A stretch of 37,107 nucleotides of DNA. Source: Bacteroidota bacterium (GTDB lineage: Bacteria > Bacteroidota > Bacteroidia > M30B66). The position numbers and the translations under genes were made by a program. A model generated the notes under the pieces. The model saw only the letters and a list, made by a program, of their open reading frames with translations, was not told the origin of the DNA and made no database searches. Below, piece by piece: positions 22,884 through 31,800 of this stretch. Each line of letters starts with the position of its first letter. Position 1 is the first letter of the stretch. Location: NCBI GenBank assembly GCA_027490225.1, contig JAIXYK010000003.1:1-37107 (forward strand), in the 5' to 3' direction.

Positions 22884-23975
22884 ATGATTCACAACGAATT
22901 TAAACGCGTGCTGGTGGCTCCGCTTGATTGGGGCGCAGGACATGCTACCCGTTGTATTCCTGTGATAAAAGCATTGCTGGCACAAAATGCAATTCCGGTT
23001 TTAGCAGGAAGCAAAAGCGTTTTAGCAAGGTTAAAAGCTGATTTTCCAGAACTGGAGCAAGTTCATTTACCCGATGTAGAAATTAAATACAGTAAAAATT
23101 TACCGGCATGGTTAGCTGTTTTGCTGCAGGCTGCGCAAATAAAAAAGGTGATAACCAGGGAAAATGAGTTGTTGAAAGGCATTGTTCTTCAACATAAAAT
23201 TGATGCGGTAATTTCTGATAACCGTTATGGTTTGAGCGGTTCGGGAATTCCTTCTGTAATTATAACGCACCAGTTGAATCTTCCAATTCCTAGGGCACTT
23301 AGGATTTTCGGTTTTGTGGCTCAGCACTATGTAAATAAAATGTTGAGTAAATTCGATGAGATTTGGGTTCCTGATGTTGCGCAAACAAACAATTTAAGCG
23401 GAAAACTTTCGGAAATAAAGACGCGTAAAAACGTACATTTTATTGGTCCGCTAAGCAGGTTCGAAAATGAACACACCCAAACGCAATGTAAATATGATGT
23501 AGCAATTATCCTTTCTGGTCCTGCGCCACAGCCTGAAATTATGTTGCAAAGCATCTTGCAAAATTTACCTGCTAATGTGAAGCAAGTCATAATTCTTTCT
23601 GGAAATAAATATCCAATAGTAAAAATTAGAGAAGATGTAAATATTCATTGGAAGATAAATGCGAATGATGATGAATTCTCCAACAGTTTGGCAGCATCGG
23701 CCTGTATCATTGCCCGTTCGGGTTATTCCACTTTAATGGACTTGCTGCAATTAAACAGAAACGCAATACTCATTCCCACACCCGGACAAACGGAACAAAT
23801 TTATTTGGCAAGGCATTTTGAGGAGCATTTTGGGTTTGTTGCCATGCAACAAAATGAAATTTCTGTAGAAGCAATGGAAAGGAAAATGCGGGAATTGAAT
23901 TTAAAAAATGGGTTCGGTTTTAAGAAAGAAGGAAATAGTTTGAATAAGGTTGTTGCTGATTTTATGAATGACTGA
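22884..23975 (+). CDS. MurG-like (GT28-type) glycosyltransferase
   Basis: A 363-residue enzyme with the two Rossmann-like halves of the GT-B fold. The N-terminal half has VLVAPLDWGAGHATRCIPV (9-27), the glycine/histidine loop of MurG-type enzymes. The C-terminal half has the donor-binding VIILSGNKYPIV, ACIIARSGYSTLMDLLQL and LIPTPGQTEQIYLARHF, matching the Glyco_tran_28_C pattern. There is no signal peptide, so it likely acts on the cytoplasmic face of the inner membrane. It is too divergent from MurG to be MurG itself, and the acceptor lipid or sugar is unknown. It is alone on its strand, starting 46 bases from the SDR gene. Confidence 0.85.
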   Translation: MIHNEFKRVLVAPLDWGAGHATRCIPVIKALLAQNAIPVLAGSKSVLARLKADFPELEQVHLPDVEIKYSKNLPAWLAVLLQAAQIKKVITRENELLKGIVLQHKIDAVISDNRYGLSGSGIPSVIITHQLNLPIPRALRIFGFVAQHYVNKMLSKFDEIWVPDVAQTNNLSGKLSEIKTRKNVHFIGPLSRFENEHTQTQCKYDVAIILSGPAPQPEIMLQSILQNLPANVKQVIILSGNKYPIVKIREDVNIHWKINANDDEFSNSLAASACIIARSGYSTLMDLLQLNRNAILIPTPGQTEQIYLARHFEEHFGFVAMQQNEISVEAMERKMRELNLKNGFGFKKEGNSLNKVVADFMND

Positions 23976-24095
23976 GTATTTATTTGTTTAAGTAATTTGA
24001 ATTTAACACTCTAAAAATTGAGTTTGATTCCTCCTCTAAGAAGTTAAAGTTCCAACACCAAGTTGAGATATTGTCTTTACAAGAACATTCGGTTT

Positions 24096-25340
24096 CTACT
24101 CAATGAACTTCAAGTAACTTCCTTCGTTTAAACTAAATCGTCCGCCAATGCCGAGGTAGAAAGTACCTGTCAAAGGATGGTTTTGTTGTGTTGGAAACAA
24201 TCTGGCAAAATCTAGACGAAAGCCATAAACTCCAACACCAAGGCCTGCTGTAATAAATTTGCGGTTTCCTTTTAAAGCATGTTCGTTGAAATAACCAGCT
24301 CTAAATGCAATTAAAACCTTGTTTTCAGCCAAACTAAACCTGGCCTCTGAGCCAAACTGGTGAATAATTTCTCTGAGTTCTTCACGTAATCCATCTGGAG
24401 CATCATAAAAACTTTGTACTAATCCTCGAAATGGGTTTACATTAGGGTCAAGTCCTTCCGCAATTACAGGAGTTCCATTAGTTCCTATTGTATAAATTGG
24501 TGGGGTTGGTACTAACAGTTTATTGGCTTGGTAAGAAAAATCGAGTGCGATGTTATCGTTGTCGGCCTTTTTCCAATATAATGTGATTAAACTTCCTAGT
24601 TTTAAGGTTTGTGGAAGGAAGAATCCATTGGAAGTTTCGGTGTATCGCAATTTGCTGCCAATGTTCAATATGGAAAGACCTGCATTCCATTTCAAAGAGA
24701 ATTTGTCGCTCTCTTTAAAGATTTTTCGATAGCTTAAACCAAAATCTCCTGCAAAGACGGTGGGAATATTGGATGGTGTTCCTTGTATTGTTGTAGCATT
24801 AGTTAGATTAGAGCGAATATATTTTACTCCTGCACCTAGAGAAAAATTCTCTGATATTTCATAAGCATAATTTACATTAATAAAAAATTCATTTGGAATA
24901 AAAGTGCTTACAGTGTTTCCGACAATGTCTGTGAACAGAACTTCAGGAAGAATCAAATAGCGTGAAGAACTCCCAAAAGCGTGTCTTTTAAAAGAACGGT
25001 AAAAACTCGATTCCAGCAATCGAGGATGTGTCGTGATGCTTCTTAAATATGATGTATAATTTAAAAGCTGAAAACCTACAATATTTTCTTTAGAGGAAAG
25101 TAATGCAGGATTCTGATCAAGGCCATTTTGCAAATTTAATTCTGATGCCACAACACCTACCCCACCGGAGCCCATAGACTGGGGATTTGTATTAATTGAT
25201 AAAACCGGCGCTCCTGTGATAACTGTATTTATAACATTCGATGGATTGGGGCCAATAGAAATAAATTGTGCCTGCGCTGTATTAAATAATGTGATTAGTA
25301 AAACCCAAAATGCAATTCTTCTAGTGGCATTTTTTTTCAT
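24096..25340 (-). CDS. porV: Type IX secretion system outer-membrane protein PorV
   Basis: A 414-residue outer-membrane protein with a signal peptide (to about LFNTAQA) and a FadL-like beta-barrel. It shows PorV features: INTNPQSMGSGGVGVVAS near the N-terminus, VSTFIPNEFFINVNYAYEISENFSLGAGVKYIRSN in the middle, SYQANKLLVPTPP, and GNRKFITAGLGVGVYGFRLDFA before the end. PorV is the shuttle that brings T9SS substrates from the SprA translocon to the PorU sortase. It lies on the minus strand 2.4 kb from the PorV/Q-type gene and the sortase on the plus strand. The assignment rests on remembered family motifs. Confidence 0.83.
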   Translation of the reverse strand: MKKNATRRIAFWVLLITLFNTAQAQFISIGPNPSNVINTVITGAPVLSINTNPQSMGSGGVGVVASELNLQNGLDQNPALLSSKENIVGFQLLNYTSYLRSITTHPRLLESSFYRSFKRHAFGSSSRYLILPEVLFTDIVGNTVSTFIPNEFFINVNYAYEISENFSLGAGVKYIRSNLTNATTIQGTPSNIPTVFAGDFGLSYRKIFKESDKFSLKWNAGLSILNIGSKLRYTETSNGFFLPQTLKLGSLITLYWKKADNDNIALDFSYQANKLLVPTPPIYTIGTNGTPVIAEGLDPNVNPFRGLVQSFYDAPDGLREELREIIHQFGSEARFSLAENKVLIAFRAGYFNEHALKGNRKFITAGLGVGVYGFRLDFARLFPTQQNHPLTGTFYLGIGGRFSLNEGSYLKFIE

Positions 25341-25647
25341 AGAGAGACAGCATTTATATTGTTAGAAAAAATTTGAAGTTAAATGCAATAATACTGCGTT
25401 AAATTTAATTGGCAAGCCTAAATGGATTGTTATATGCTGTTTTATACTGGTTAAGTAGAATTTTTACAATGCCCGGCTTAAGGACTGAGCCAAATACCGC
25501 CCGACTTTAGGAGGGCAGTATGGGCGAAGGCCTGACCACAGCGGCTTTCGAAATTTAAAAATGTTTTCTAAATGTAGAATTGCCGCTGGGGGAAGCCCCA
25601 AAATGGACTGCCTTTTGAGACACCTTTAAATTTAATTGCTAACTGAT
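25341..25647. other. Gene-free stretch with a structured palindromic element
   Basis: 307 bases between the pssA 3' end and the porV start. About 25471-25612 is GC-richer than its flanks and full of inverted repeats; the rest is AT-rich. No ORF, tRNA or terminator of normal form was seen. Any porV promoter must lie here, but I cannot point to one. Confidence 0.55.
25495..25612. repeat. Nested palindromic intergenic element
   Basis: A small hairpin (TACCGCCC at 25495-25502 with GGGCAGTA at 25513-25520, one mismatch) is followed by a larger imperfect inverted repeat from GGCAGT (25514-25519) to ACTGCC (25607-25612). The inner arms are AGCGGC (25540-25545) and GCCGCT (25582-25587). The two hairpins share bases, so they are alternative folds. 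There is no T-run, so it is not a simple terminator. It could be a MITE-like repeat or a structured transcript. Confidence 0.6.
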
Positions 25648-26382
25648 TTAAGGAGTTTTAACACCGAATCCTTTGTTGTTGATAATAGATACCACCACAA
25701 ACAACAAAACCACAGGAGCCAATGCGGCTAATTTCAACATGATAAAAAGAGGAATGCATAAGCCAATAAATATGTAACGCAGCTCATTTCCTTTCCAGCC
25801 AAGGTGTTTCATTTTAAACGAAAACATAGGTATTTCGGCAATGAGCAGGTAACATGTAAGGGCTACTAAAAACAAATATATCCAAATTTCATAGCTTGTT
25901 GTTGCCAAATAACCATCTGCTTGCAACCACATCATGCCAGACCAGAACAAGGCATTGGCTGGTGTTGGCATACCAATGAAAGATTCGGTTTGCCTGGTAT
26001 CGTGGTTAAATTTAGCCAAGCGAAATGCTGAAAAGGATGGAATTAATAAAGCAAACGCTGCAGGAAACATCAATCCTGCACTAATCATTACTTCTTTATC
26101 GCTTACACATGAAATTGCAGGTCTTGCCATGAGCCAATACGCCATAAAACCAGGAAGCACGCCAAAACTTACTACATCTGCCAAAGAGTCTAAATCTTTT
26201 CCTATTGGTGAACTTACTTTTAAAGCGCGGGCTGCCATTCCATCAAAAAAATCTAAGACTGCTGCAGCCAAAACAAAAACAGAAGCCAATATTGGATTTC
26301 CGGCAAACAATTGTTGAATGCCAATGCAACCGCAAATTAAATTACCTAAAGTTATATAATTTGGAATATTACGCTTTAGCAT
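25648..26382 (-). CDS. pssA: CDP-diacylglycerol-serine O-phosphatidyltransferase
   Basis: A 244-residue inner-membrane enzyme that makes phosphatidylserine from CDP-diacylglycerol and serine. The complete CDP-alcohol phosphatidyltransferase signature is present: Asp44-x2-Asp47-Gly48-x2-Ala51-Arg52-x8-Gly61-x3-Asp65-x3-Asp69. It has about seven hydrophobic segments. I choose ATG 26382 (MLKRNIPNYITLGN), where family members begin; ATG 26403 and GTG 26409 are also possible. The start overlaps the acyltransferase stop by 14 bases, so the two membrane-lipid or envelope enzymes are coupled. Confidence 0.93.
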   Translation of the reverse strand: MLKRNIPNYITLGNLICGCIGIQQLFAGNPILASVFVLAAAVLDFFDGMAARALKVSSPIGKDLDSLADVVSFGVLPGFMAYWLMARPAISCVSDKEVMISAGLMFPAAFALLIPSFSAFRLAKFNHDTRQTESFIGMPTPANALFWSGMMWLQADGYLATTSYEIWIYLFLVALTCYLLIAEIPMFSFKMKHLGWKGNELRYIFIGLCIPLFIMLKLAALAPVVLLFVVVSIINNKGFGVKTP

Positions 26383-27586
26383 CGTTCGCAATATTTGGGG
26401 CATAATCACGCGTTGGCTGGTACTCTTTTTTCATCTTAACGAAAGATTTCTCTATGAATTCATAAGATAAAACGGCGAGTACAATGGTTATAATAAAACC
26501 AAGTAAGGGTTCTGCTAAAAGCACCAGTGTTAAGGTTTCTTCACTTTTAAAGAAACTAATTAATTTATAACCATAATAAGCTCCAAAAGGAATCATAACA
26601 TACATGCCGTACATGTATTTCTCTGTTGCAGAAAGGAACTTAATTTTTGCAAGTTTAAAAACCGAATTGGAGCAAAAATTTTGTTCGAAGAGGAAAAAGC
26701 CCGCAAAAACGGAAACTAAAATTTTATCTGCCAAGAATAACAAAAACGGAGAAACTTCTTTTCCGAAATCGAACAACAAACGAATTCTAAAAATTAAATA
26801 CGCCATAAAACCTAAATACAAAAATCCTATGGTACGCTTGGAAACTTTTTTTAGAAAGCCATAAGTTTTGTACTTAAAGAAGCTGAAATAAGCAATGTAA
26901 CTGCCAATCATAAAATCGAACATTACATTTATTGTATTGAATACAAAAGGATGGTATTCTGCCATTCCCTCTTTATTGATAGCAACAGGAAGCGCTTTTA
27001 AATACCAGGCCATTGCTATAAAGGTTATTCCCAATAAAATAAACATAATGCCTTCGTTTCTCCTGAAAATTTTCATCAGAATGGGCCAAACAACAAGAAT
27101 TTGAATTAAAGCTGCAACAGACCACATGTTTCCTAAAATTGCTGCACTGCTGTCCCATGTTTCTTTGTAATTAAAATTGAAAGAAAAAGTAAGGTACCTC
27201 AAAACAGAAATTTCGTGGTCGGAACCCGAATTTGGGTGGAAGCCTATGTATTGAACGATGTAATTTCCTATAAAAAAAAGAACAAAATAGAGTGGTAATA
27301 AGGTAAGAAAACGACGCATATAGAAGCGTAATAAGTTCATTGTCTTATAGATAAACCTTTCTTCGAAGATACTCCAAGTGTTTAAAAACCCTGTTAGTAT
27401 AAACAGAAAACTGTATGCAGCAGTGTTAAGATTGGAGCTAACTTGCCTCAGGTCAAGAAACAAAGAAGCAACTTTAATTTGTTGATTATTAGTTATGAAA
27501 CAATGCGCAAAAAATATGGTAAATAATGCGAAGAAACGCATGGCGTTAACATTATCGAAGTGCGTTTTTTTAATTAATCGTTTCAT
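26369..27586 (-). CDS. Membrane acyltransferase (acyltransferase-3 family)
   Basis: A 405-residue integral membrane protein with about ten hydrophobic segments. The N-terminal NVNAMRFFALFTIFFAHCF (about 13-31) has the conserved R-x10-H of acyltransferase-3 enzymes, followed by SYLFILTGFL-like and RFYMRRFLTLLPLYFV segments (family motif RR-x-x-R-x-x-P). These enzymes O-acylate exported glycans or lipids such as O-antigen or peptidoglycan. There is no fused SGNH domain. It overlaps pssA by 14 bases and is divergent from the PorV/Q-type gene at 27766. The acceptor is unknown. Confidence 0.9.
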   Translation of the reverse strand: MKRLIKKTHFDNVNAMRFFALFTIFFAHCFITNNQQIKVASLFLDLRQVSSNLNTAAYSFLFILTGFLNTWSIFEERFIYKTMNLLRFYMRRFLTLLPLYFVLFFIGNYIVQYIGFHPNSGSDHEISVLRYLTFSFNFNYKETWDSSAAILGNMWSVAALIQILVVWPILMKIFRRNEGIMFILLGITFIAMAWYLKALPVAINKEGMAEYHPFVFNTINVMFDFMIGSYIAYFSFFKYKTYGFLKKVSKRTIGFLYLGFMAYLIFRIRLLFDFGKEVSPFLLFLADKILVSVFAGFFLFEQNFCSNSVFKLAKIKFLSATEKYMYGMYVMIPFGAYYGYKLISFFKSEETLTLVLLAEPLLGFIITIVLAVLSYEFIEKSFVKMKKEYQPTRDYAPNIANDAKA

Positions 27587-27765
27587 TCAAAAAATAAACA
27601 ATCAGCGCAACATAGCAGCCAATTATACTGCAAAGGAAAAAAACTTTCGTGGTCTGCAAAATAAATCAACCTTCCTTACGCTTTATGTGTTCTCTAATTT
27701 ACACATACATTTCTATGCAAAGCTTTCACACACAAATATATCCATTACAAAAAAATATTTTACTT

Positions 27766-28875
27766 ATGGTTAAAATTAGACACTTAACTATTTTTGTCTT
27801 CACTCTTTTTTCTTTGCAGCTTTCGGCACAAACAGCAAGAAAGTACAGCAATGAATTCTTAGCCATTGGAGTTGGTGCCCGTGCATTGGGAATGTCAGGA
27901 GCTTTTGTTTCTGCTGCATCTGATGTTACTTCAGGCTATTGGAATCCTGCAGGCCTTACTGGTATAAATGCAAAGTTCCAGGGAGCCTTGATGCATGCCG
28001 AGTATTTTGCAGGTATTGCCAAATATGACTACGGCGCATTGGCTACTCGTATAGATAAGAAAAGCGTTATTGGTTTATCTGTTGTTCGTTTTGGTGTAGA
28101 TGACATTCCTGATACTTCAGAATTGATAGATGCAAATGGAGTGATAAACTACGATAGAATTTTAACATTCTCGGCAGCCGATTATGCATTTATGCTTTCT
28201 TATGCAAGAGAATTAAAAGAAGGATTGAGTGTTGGAGGAACTGCCAAAGTGGTGCACCGCAAAGTGGGAGATTTTGCAAAATCCTGGGGATTCGGCATTG
28301 ATGCAGGAATACAATACACCAAAAAATCGTGGAAATTTGCTGCAATGGCCAGAGATGTATCTTCGACTTTCAATGCCTGGAGTTTTAATTTAACAGATGC
28401 TCAACGAGCAACTTTTGCTGCAACTAACAACACAATTCCCGAAAACTCATTAGAAATAACACTTCCAACATTAACTTTAGGTTCGGCAAAAAGCTTTGAG
28501 TTTGGTAAAAAATTTACTTTACTCACAGAATTAAACCTACAAACTACTTTCGACGGAATGCGCAATACGCTTATCCGCGACAAGACTTTTTCTTCAAGTC
28601 CTGTTTTTGGGTTCGAGGCTGGATTTAAAAACATCGTTTTCTTAAGAGGTGGTGTAGGTAATTTTCAAACCATTGTAAATGATGCAGGAGATGGCCGCCA
28701 AATGACTTTCCAACCTAACTTAGGGCTTGGTCTTAAAATTAAAGGAGTTACAATTGATTATGCACTTACGGACATTGGTGACCAAAGCACGGCTTTGTTT
28801 TCTAATGTTTTCTCTTTGAGATTCGACATTAACGCTGCCAAATCTTCATCAACAAAAACACAAGAAACTAAGTAA
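27766..28875 (+). CDS. PorV/PorQ-family outer-membrane protein
   Basis: A 369-residue outer-membrane barrel with a signal peptide (MVKIRHLTIFVFTLFSLQLSAQ). It has the UPF0164/PorV-PorQ N-terminal motif: LAIGVGARALGMSGAFVSAASDVTSGYWNPAGL (FadL-like). It ends in a barrel strand VFSLRFDI followed by a short polar tail. The reading frame is open upstream to 27649; I take ATG 27766 because the signal peptide begins there. Seven bases separate it from the C25-type sortase gene, so they form one operon. It is distinct from the PorV at 24096, and may act as a partner or anchor for that sortase. Confidence 0.83.
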   Translation: MVKIRHLTIFVFTLFSLQLSAQTARKYSNEFLAIGVGARALGMSGAFVSAASDVTSGYWNPAGLTGINAKFQGALMHAEYFAGIAKYDYGALATRIDKKSVIGLSVVRFGVDDIPDTSELIDANGVINYDRILTFSAADYAFMLSYARELKEGLSVGGTAKVVHRKVGDFAKSWGFGIDAGIQYTKKSWKFAAMARDVSSTFNAWSFNLTDAQRATFAATNNTIPENSLEITLPTLTLGSAKSFEFGKKFTLLTELNLQTTFDGMRNTLIRDKTFSSSPVFGFEAGFKNIVFLRGGVGNFQTIVNDAGDGRQMTFQPNLGLGLKIKGVTIDYALTDIGDQSTALFSNVFSLRFDINAAKSSSTKTQETK

Positions 28876-28882
28876 GCATTTT

Positions 28883-31800
28883 ATGACAAAACGATTACTA
28901 CTTATTATAATTTCCATCTGTATTTTCCAATCATTTTCAAATGCGCAAACATTTGGAAACGAATGGATTTCATACGAACAGCAATACCACCGTATAAAAG
29001 TGTGGAACGATGGAATTTACCGAATTTCATGGTCAACACTCTTGGCAGCAGTGCCTGCAATCGCAACTGCTGACCCAAGAAATGTACAAATCTTCGGAAG
29101 AGGTGAAGAATTACCCATTCACCTAGAAGGCGAGGCTGATGGACAATGGAATGATGGAGATTATATAGAATTCTACGGAAGAAAAAACGATGGTTGGTTT
29201 GATAGGCAATTCTATGAAAGCAACAATGCACAAAGCAATCCTTACTATTCGTTGTTTACCGATACTGCTGTTTATTTTCTAACATGGAATAACTCAATTA
29301 CAAACAGGAGAGTAACAATTGAGACGGATCAAAATTTTACTGCTTATACAGCCGCTCCATATTTTATTCGTCAGGTTGTAAATCAAGTAACTTCTGATTA
29401 TTACTTCGGTAAAACAGATGCCAACAATTCAACAGAACCGGAATATACTTCTGGCGAAGGTTGGTCTGGACCAGTTTTCTCTGCTCCTTTACTCAATCAA
29501 ATTACTAGCTTGCCTTCTGGTAATTTTGTTGGAACAGGTCCTGCAGCAGAATTAAAAGTAGTGTATAAATCTATCTCTAATGCTGCCTGGTTTAACGACC
29601 ATCGCTACCAAGTGCAACTGGGCAATGGCGCAATTCTAGATTCTACTTTTGAAGGTCATGGCAGCCGCGTTTTCAATTTATCGTTGGCTTCATCTGCTTT
29701 AGGGGCAGCTACAACACCATTTAAATTCTCATATTTAGGGATTAACAATTCACTTAATCAGTTAGTTACGTCGAACAGTGTTTACAGTAATTACACTTGG
29801 AAATATCCTCATAATTTCAATCTTGAGAATCAAGGAACTTACAAAATGTTGCTTCCTGATAATGCTGCAAATACAAAGTACTTATTGAACATCACTAATT
29901 TTAACGCCGCAGCAAGTAATGTTTGGTTCTATGATTTAACGAATGGAAAAAGAATTCAAGCTACAAATCAGGCAGGTGTTTTTAAAGTGATTGTACCAAA
30001 TGGAAATGGTGCATTAAAAGAGTGCTTTATTGCTAATGAAACACAAATTACTTCTATTGGAGCAGCTAACATTCAACAAATAAATTATTTAGCTGGACAG
30101 CCCGGAAAATTCACCCCTATTCGTGATTTAAATAACATTAAATTTTTAATTGTAAGTCATCGTTCTCTTGCAACTGAAGCCGAAGCCTATAGAAATTACA
30201 GAAGTGGGAAATTTAGCACGGGTATTTTTTATATCGATGAACTTTACGACCAATTTGCACATGGTATAGCACAACACCCAATGGCAGTGCGCAATTTGGC
30301 ATATACTGCTTTATCATACTGGACAGAGAAACCAGAATATTTGTTGTTATTAGGAAAGTCTATCTCAGCACATTTCAACAGACAAGATGCTGAGCACTGG
30401 AACCAAAATTTAGTACCTACTTTTGGATTTCCTTCATCAGATGTAATGCTAACTGCTGGACTAAACGGCACATTTCCAGTAGAACCTGCCTTAGCAACGG
30501 GTAGAATTGCAGCAAAAAATGGCGCCGATGTAACTGCTTACCTCAACAAATTACAGGAATATGAAACGGCACCTCCGGCAATGTGGATGAAACAAGTGCT
30601 GCATTTTGGTGGAGGTCAAAGCCAGGGCGAACAACAAACGTATCTCAATTATCTCAACACTTATAAACAAACCATTGACAGTACACATTTCGGTGGTTCT
30701 GTTTACACGTATCAAAAAACTACATCTACGCCCATTGAGCAAACACAAAGTGCGTTAATTGCTGATTATATCAACAATGGTGTTTCCTTAATGACTTTTT
30801 TCGGTCACGCTACAGGTAGCGGTTTTGATGTGAGCATTGATAATCCTTCAGCTTATAACAATCAGGGGAAATATCCATTTTTAATTGGTAATTCCTGTTA
30901 TGCTGGCGATATTCACCAGCCACCTGGATTTGGATTTAGTCAAAGTGAAGAATTTATGCTCATTCCAAACAAGGGAACCATTGGTTATATTTCTTCTGTT
31001 TCTTTAGGAATACCAAGTCAATTGCATACGTATACCGATTCATTGTACAAGTTTTTTGGTCGTAAATACTATGGCGATCCAATGGGAATGAATATGAAAA
31101 GGGTTACGCGCGCTATTTATCAAAACGATCCACTTCGCAGGGCTGTAATTACAGAAACTACCTTGCATGGCGATCCTGGTGTAGTTATTAATAGTCAACC
31201 TAGTCCTGATTATAGTATTACTCAACAAAGTGTTTTTTACAACCCAACTGATGTAACTACCGAGGTAGATTCATTTGCTATGAATATTGTGATTGAAAAT
31301 ATTGGAATGGCTATAAATACTCCAGTAATTGTAGAAGTTACAAGAACATTTCCTGGTACAGGTTTAACCACAGTTTACTCTAAAGCCGTTCAAGGTTTAT
31401 TTTACAGAGATACATTAACTATTAAAATGCCTGTTTCCGACATCATTAAAGGTGGCGTAGGCATCAATTCATTTGTTGTAAAAGTGGATCCATTGAATTC
31501 AATTTCAGAGTTTAATGAGAATAACAATATTATTAATAGCACATTGCTGATTCGCTCTGCAGATGTATTACCTGTTTGGCCGTATGAATTTGCTTTAGTT
31601 CCTTCAAATACAATTACTTTAAAAGCTACTACTGGAGATCCTTTTGCTCCTGCTCGAAATTATATTTTCGAACTCGATACTACAGACTTGTTTAATAGTC
31701 CTTTCAAATTAACAACAACAATTAATCAGGCTGGAGGAGTTTTAAATTGGACACCGGCTATTGCACTTCAAGATAGCGGTGTGTATTTTTGGAGAGTTTC

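Noticed and set aside
24008-24023. ACTC/GAGT hairpin between the glycosyltransferase and porV 3' ends as terminator
   Set aside because: The stem is only four base pairs and no T-run follows.
27649-27765. Upstream extension of the PorV/PorQ-family gene
   Set aside because: It would put about 39 residues in front of a clear signal peptide beginning at ATG 27766.
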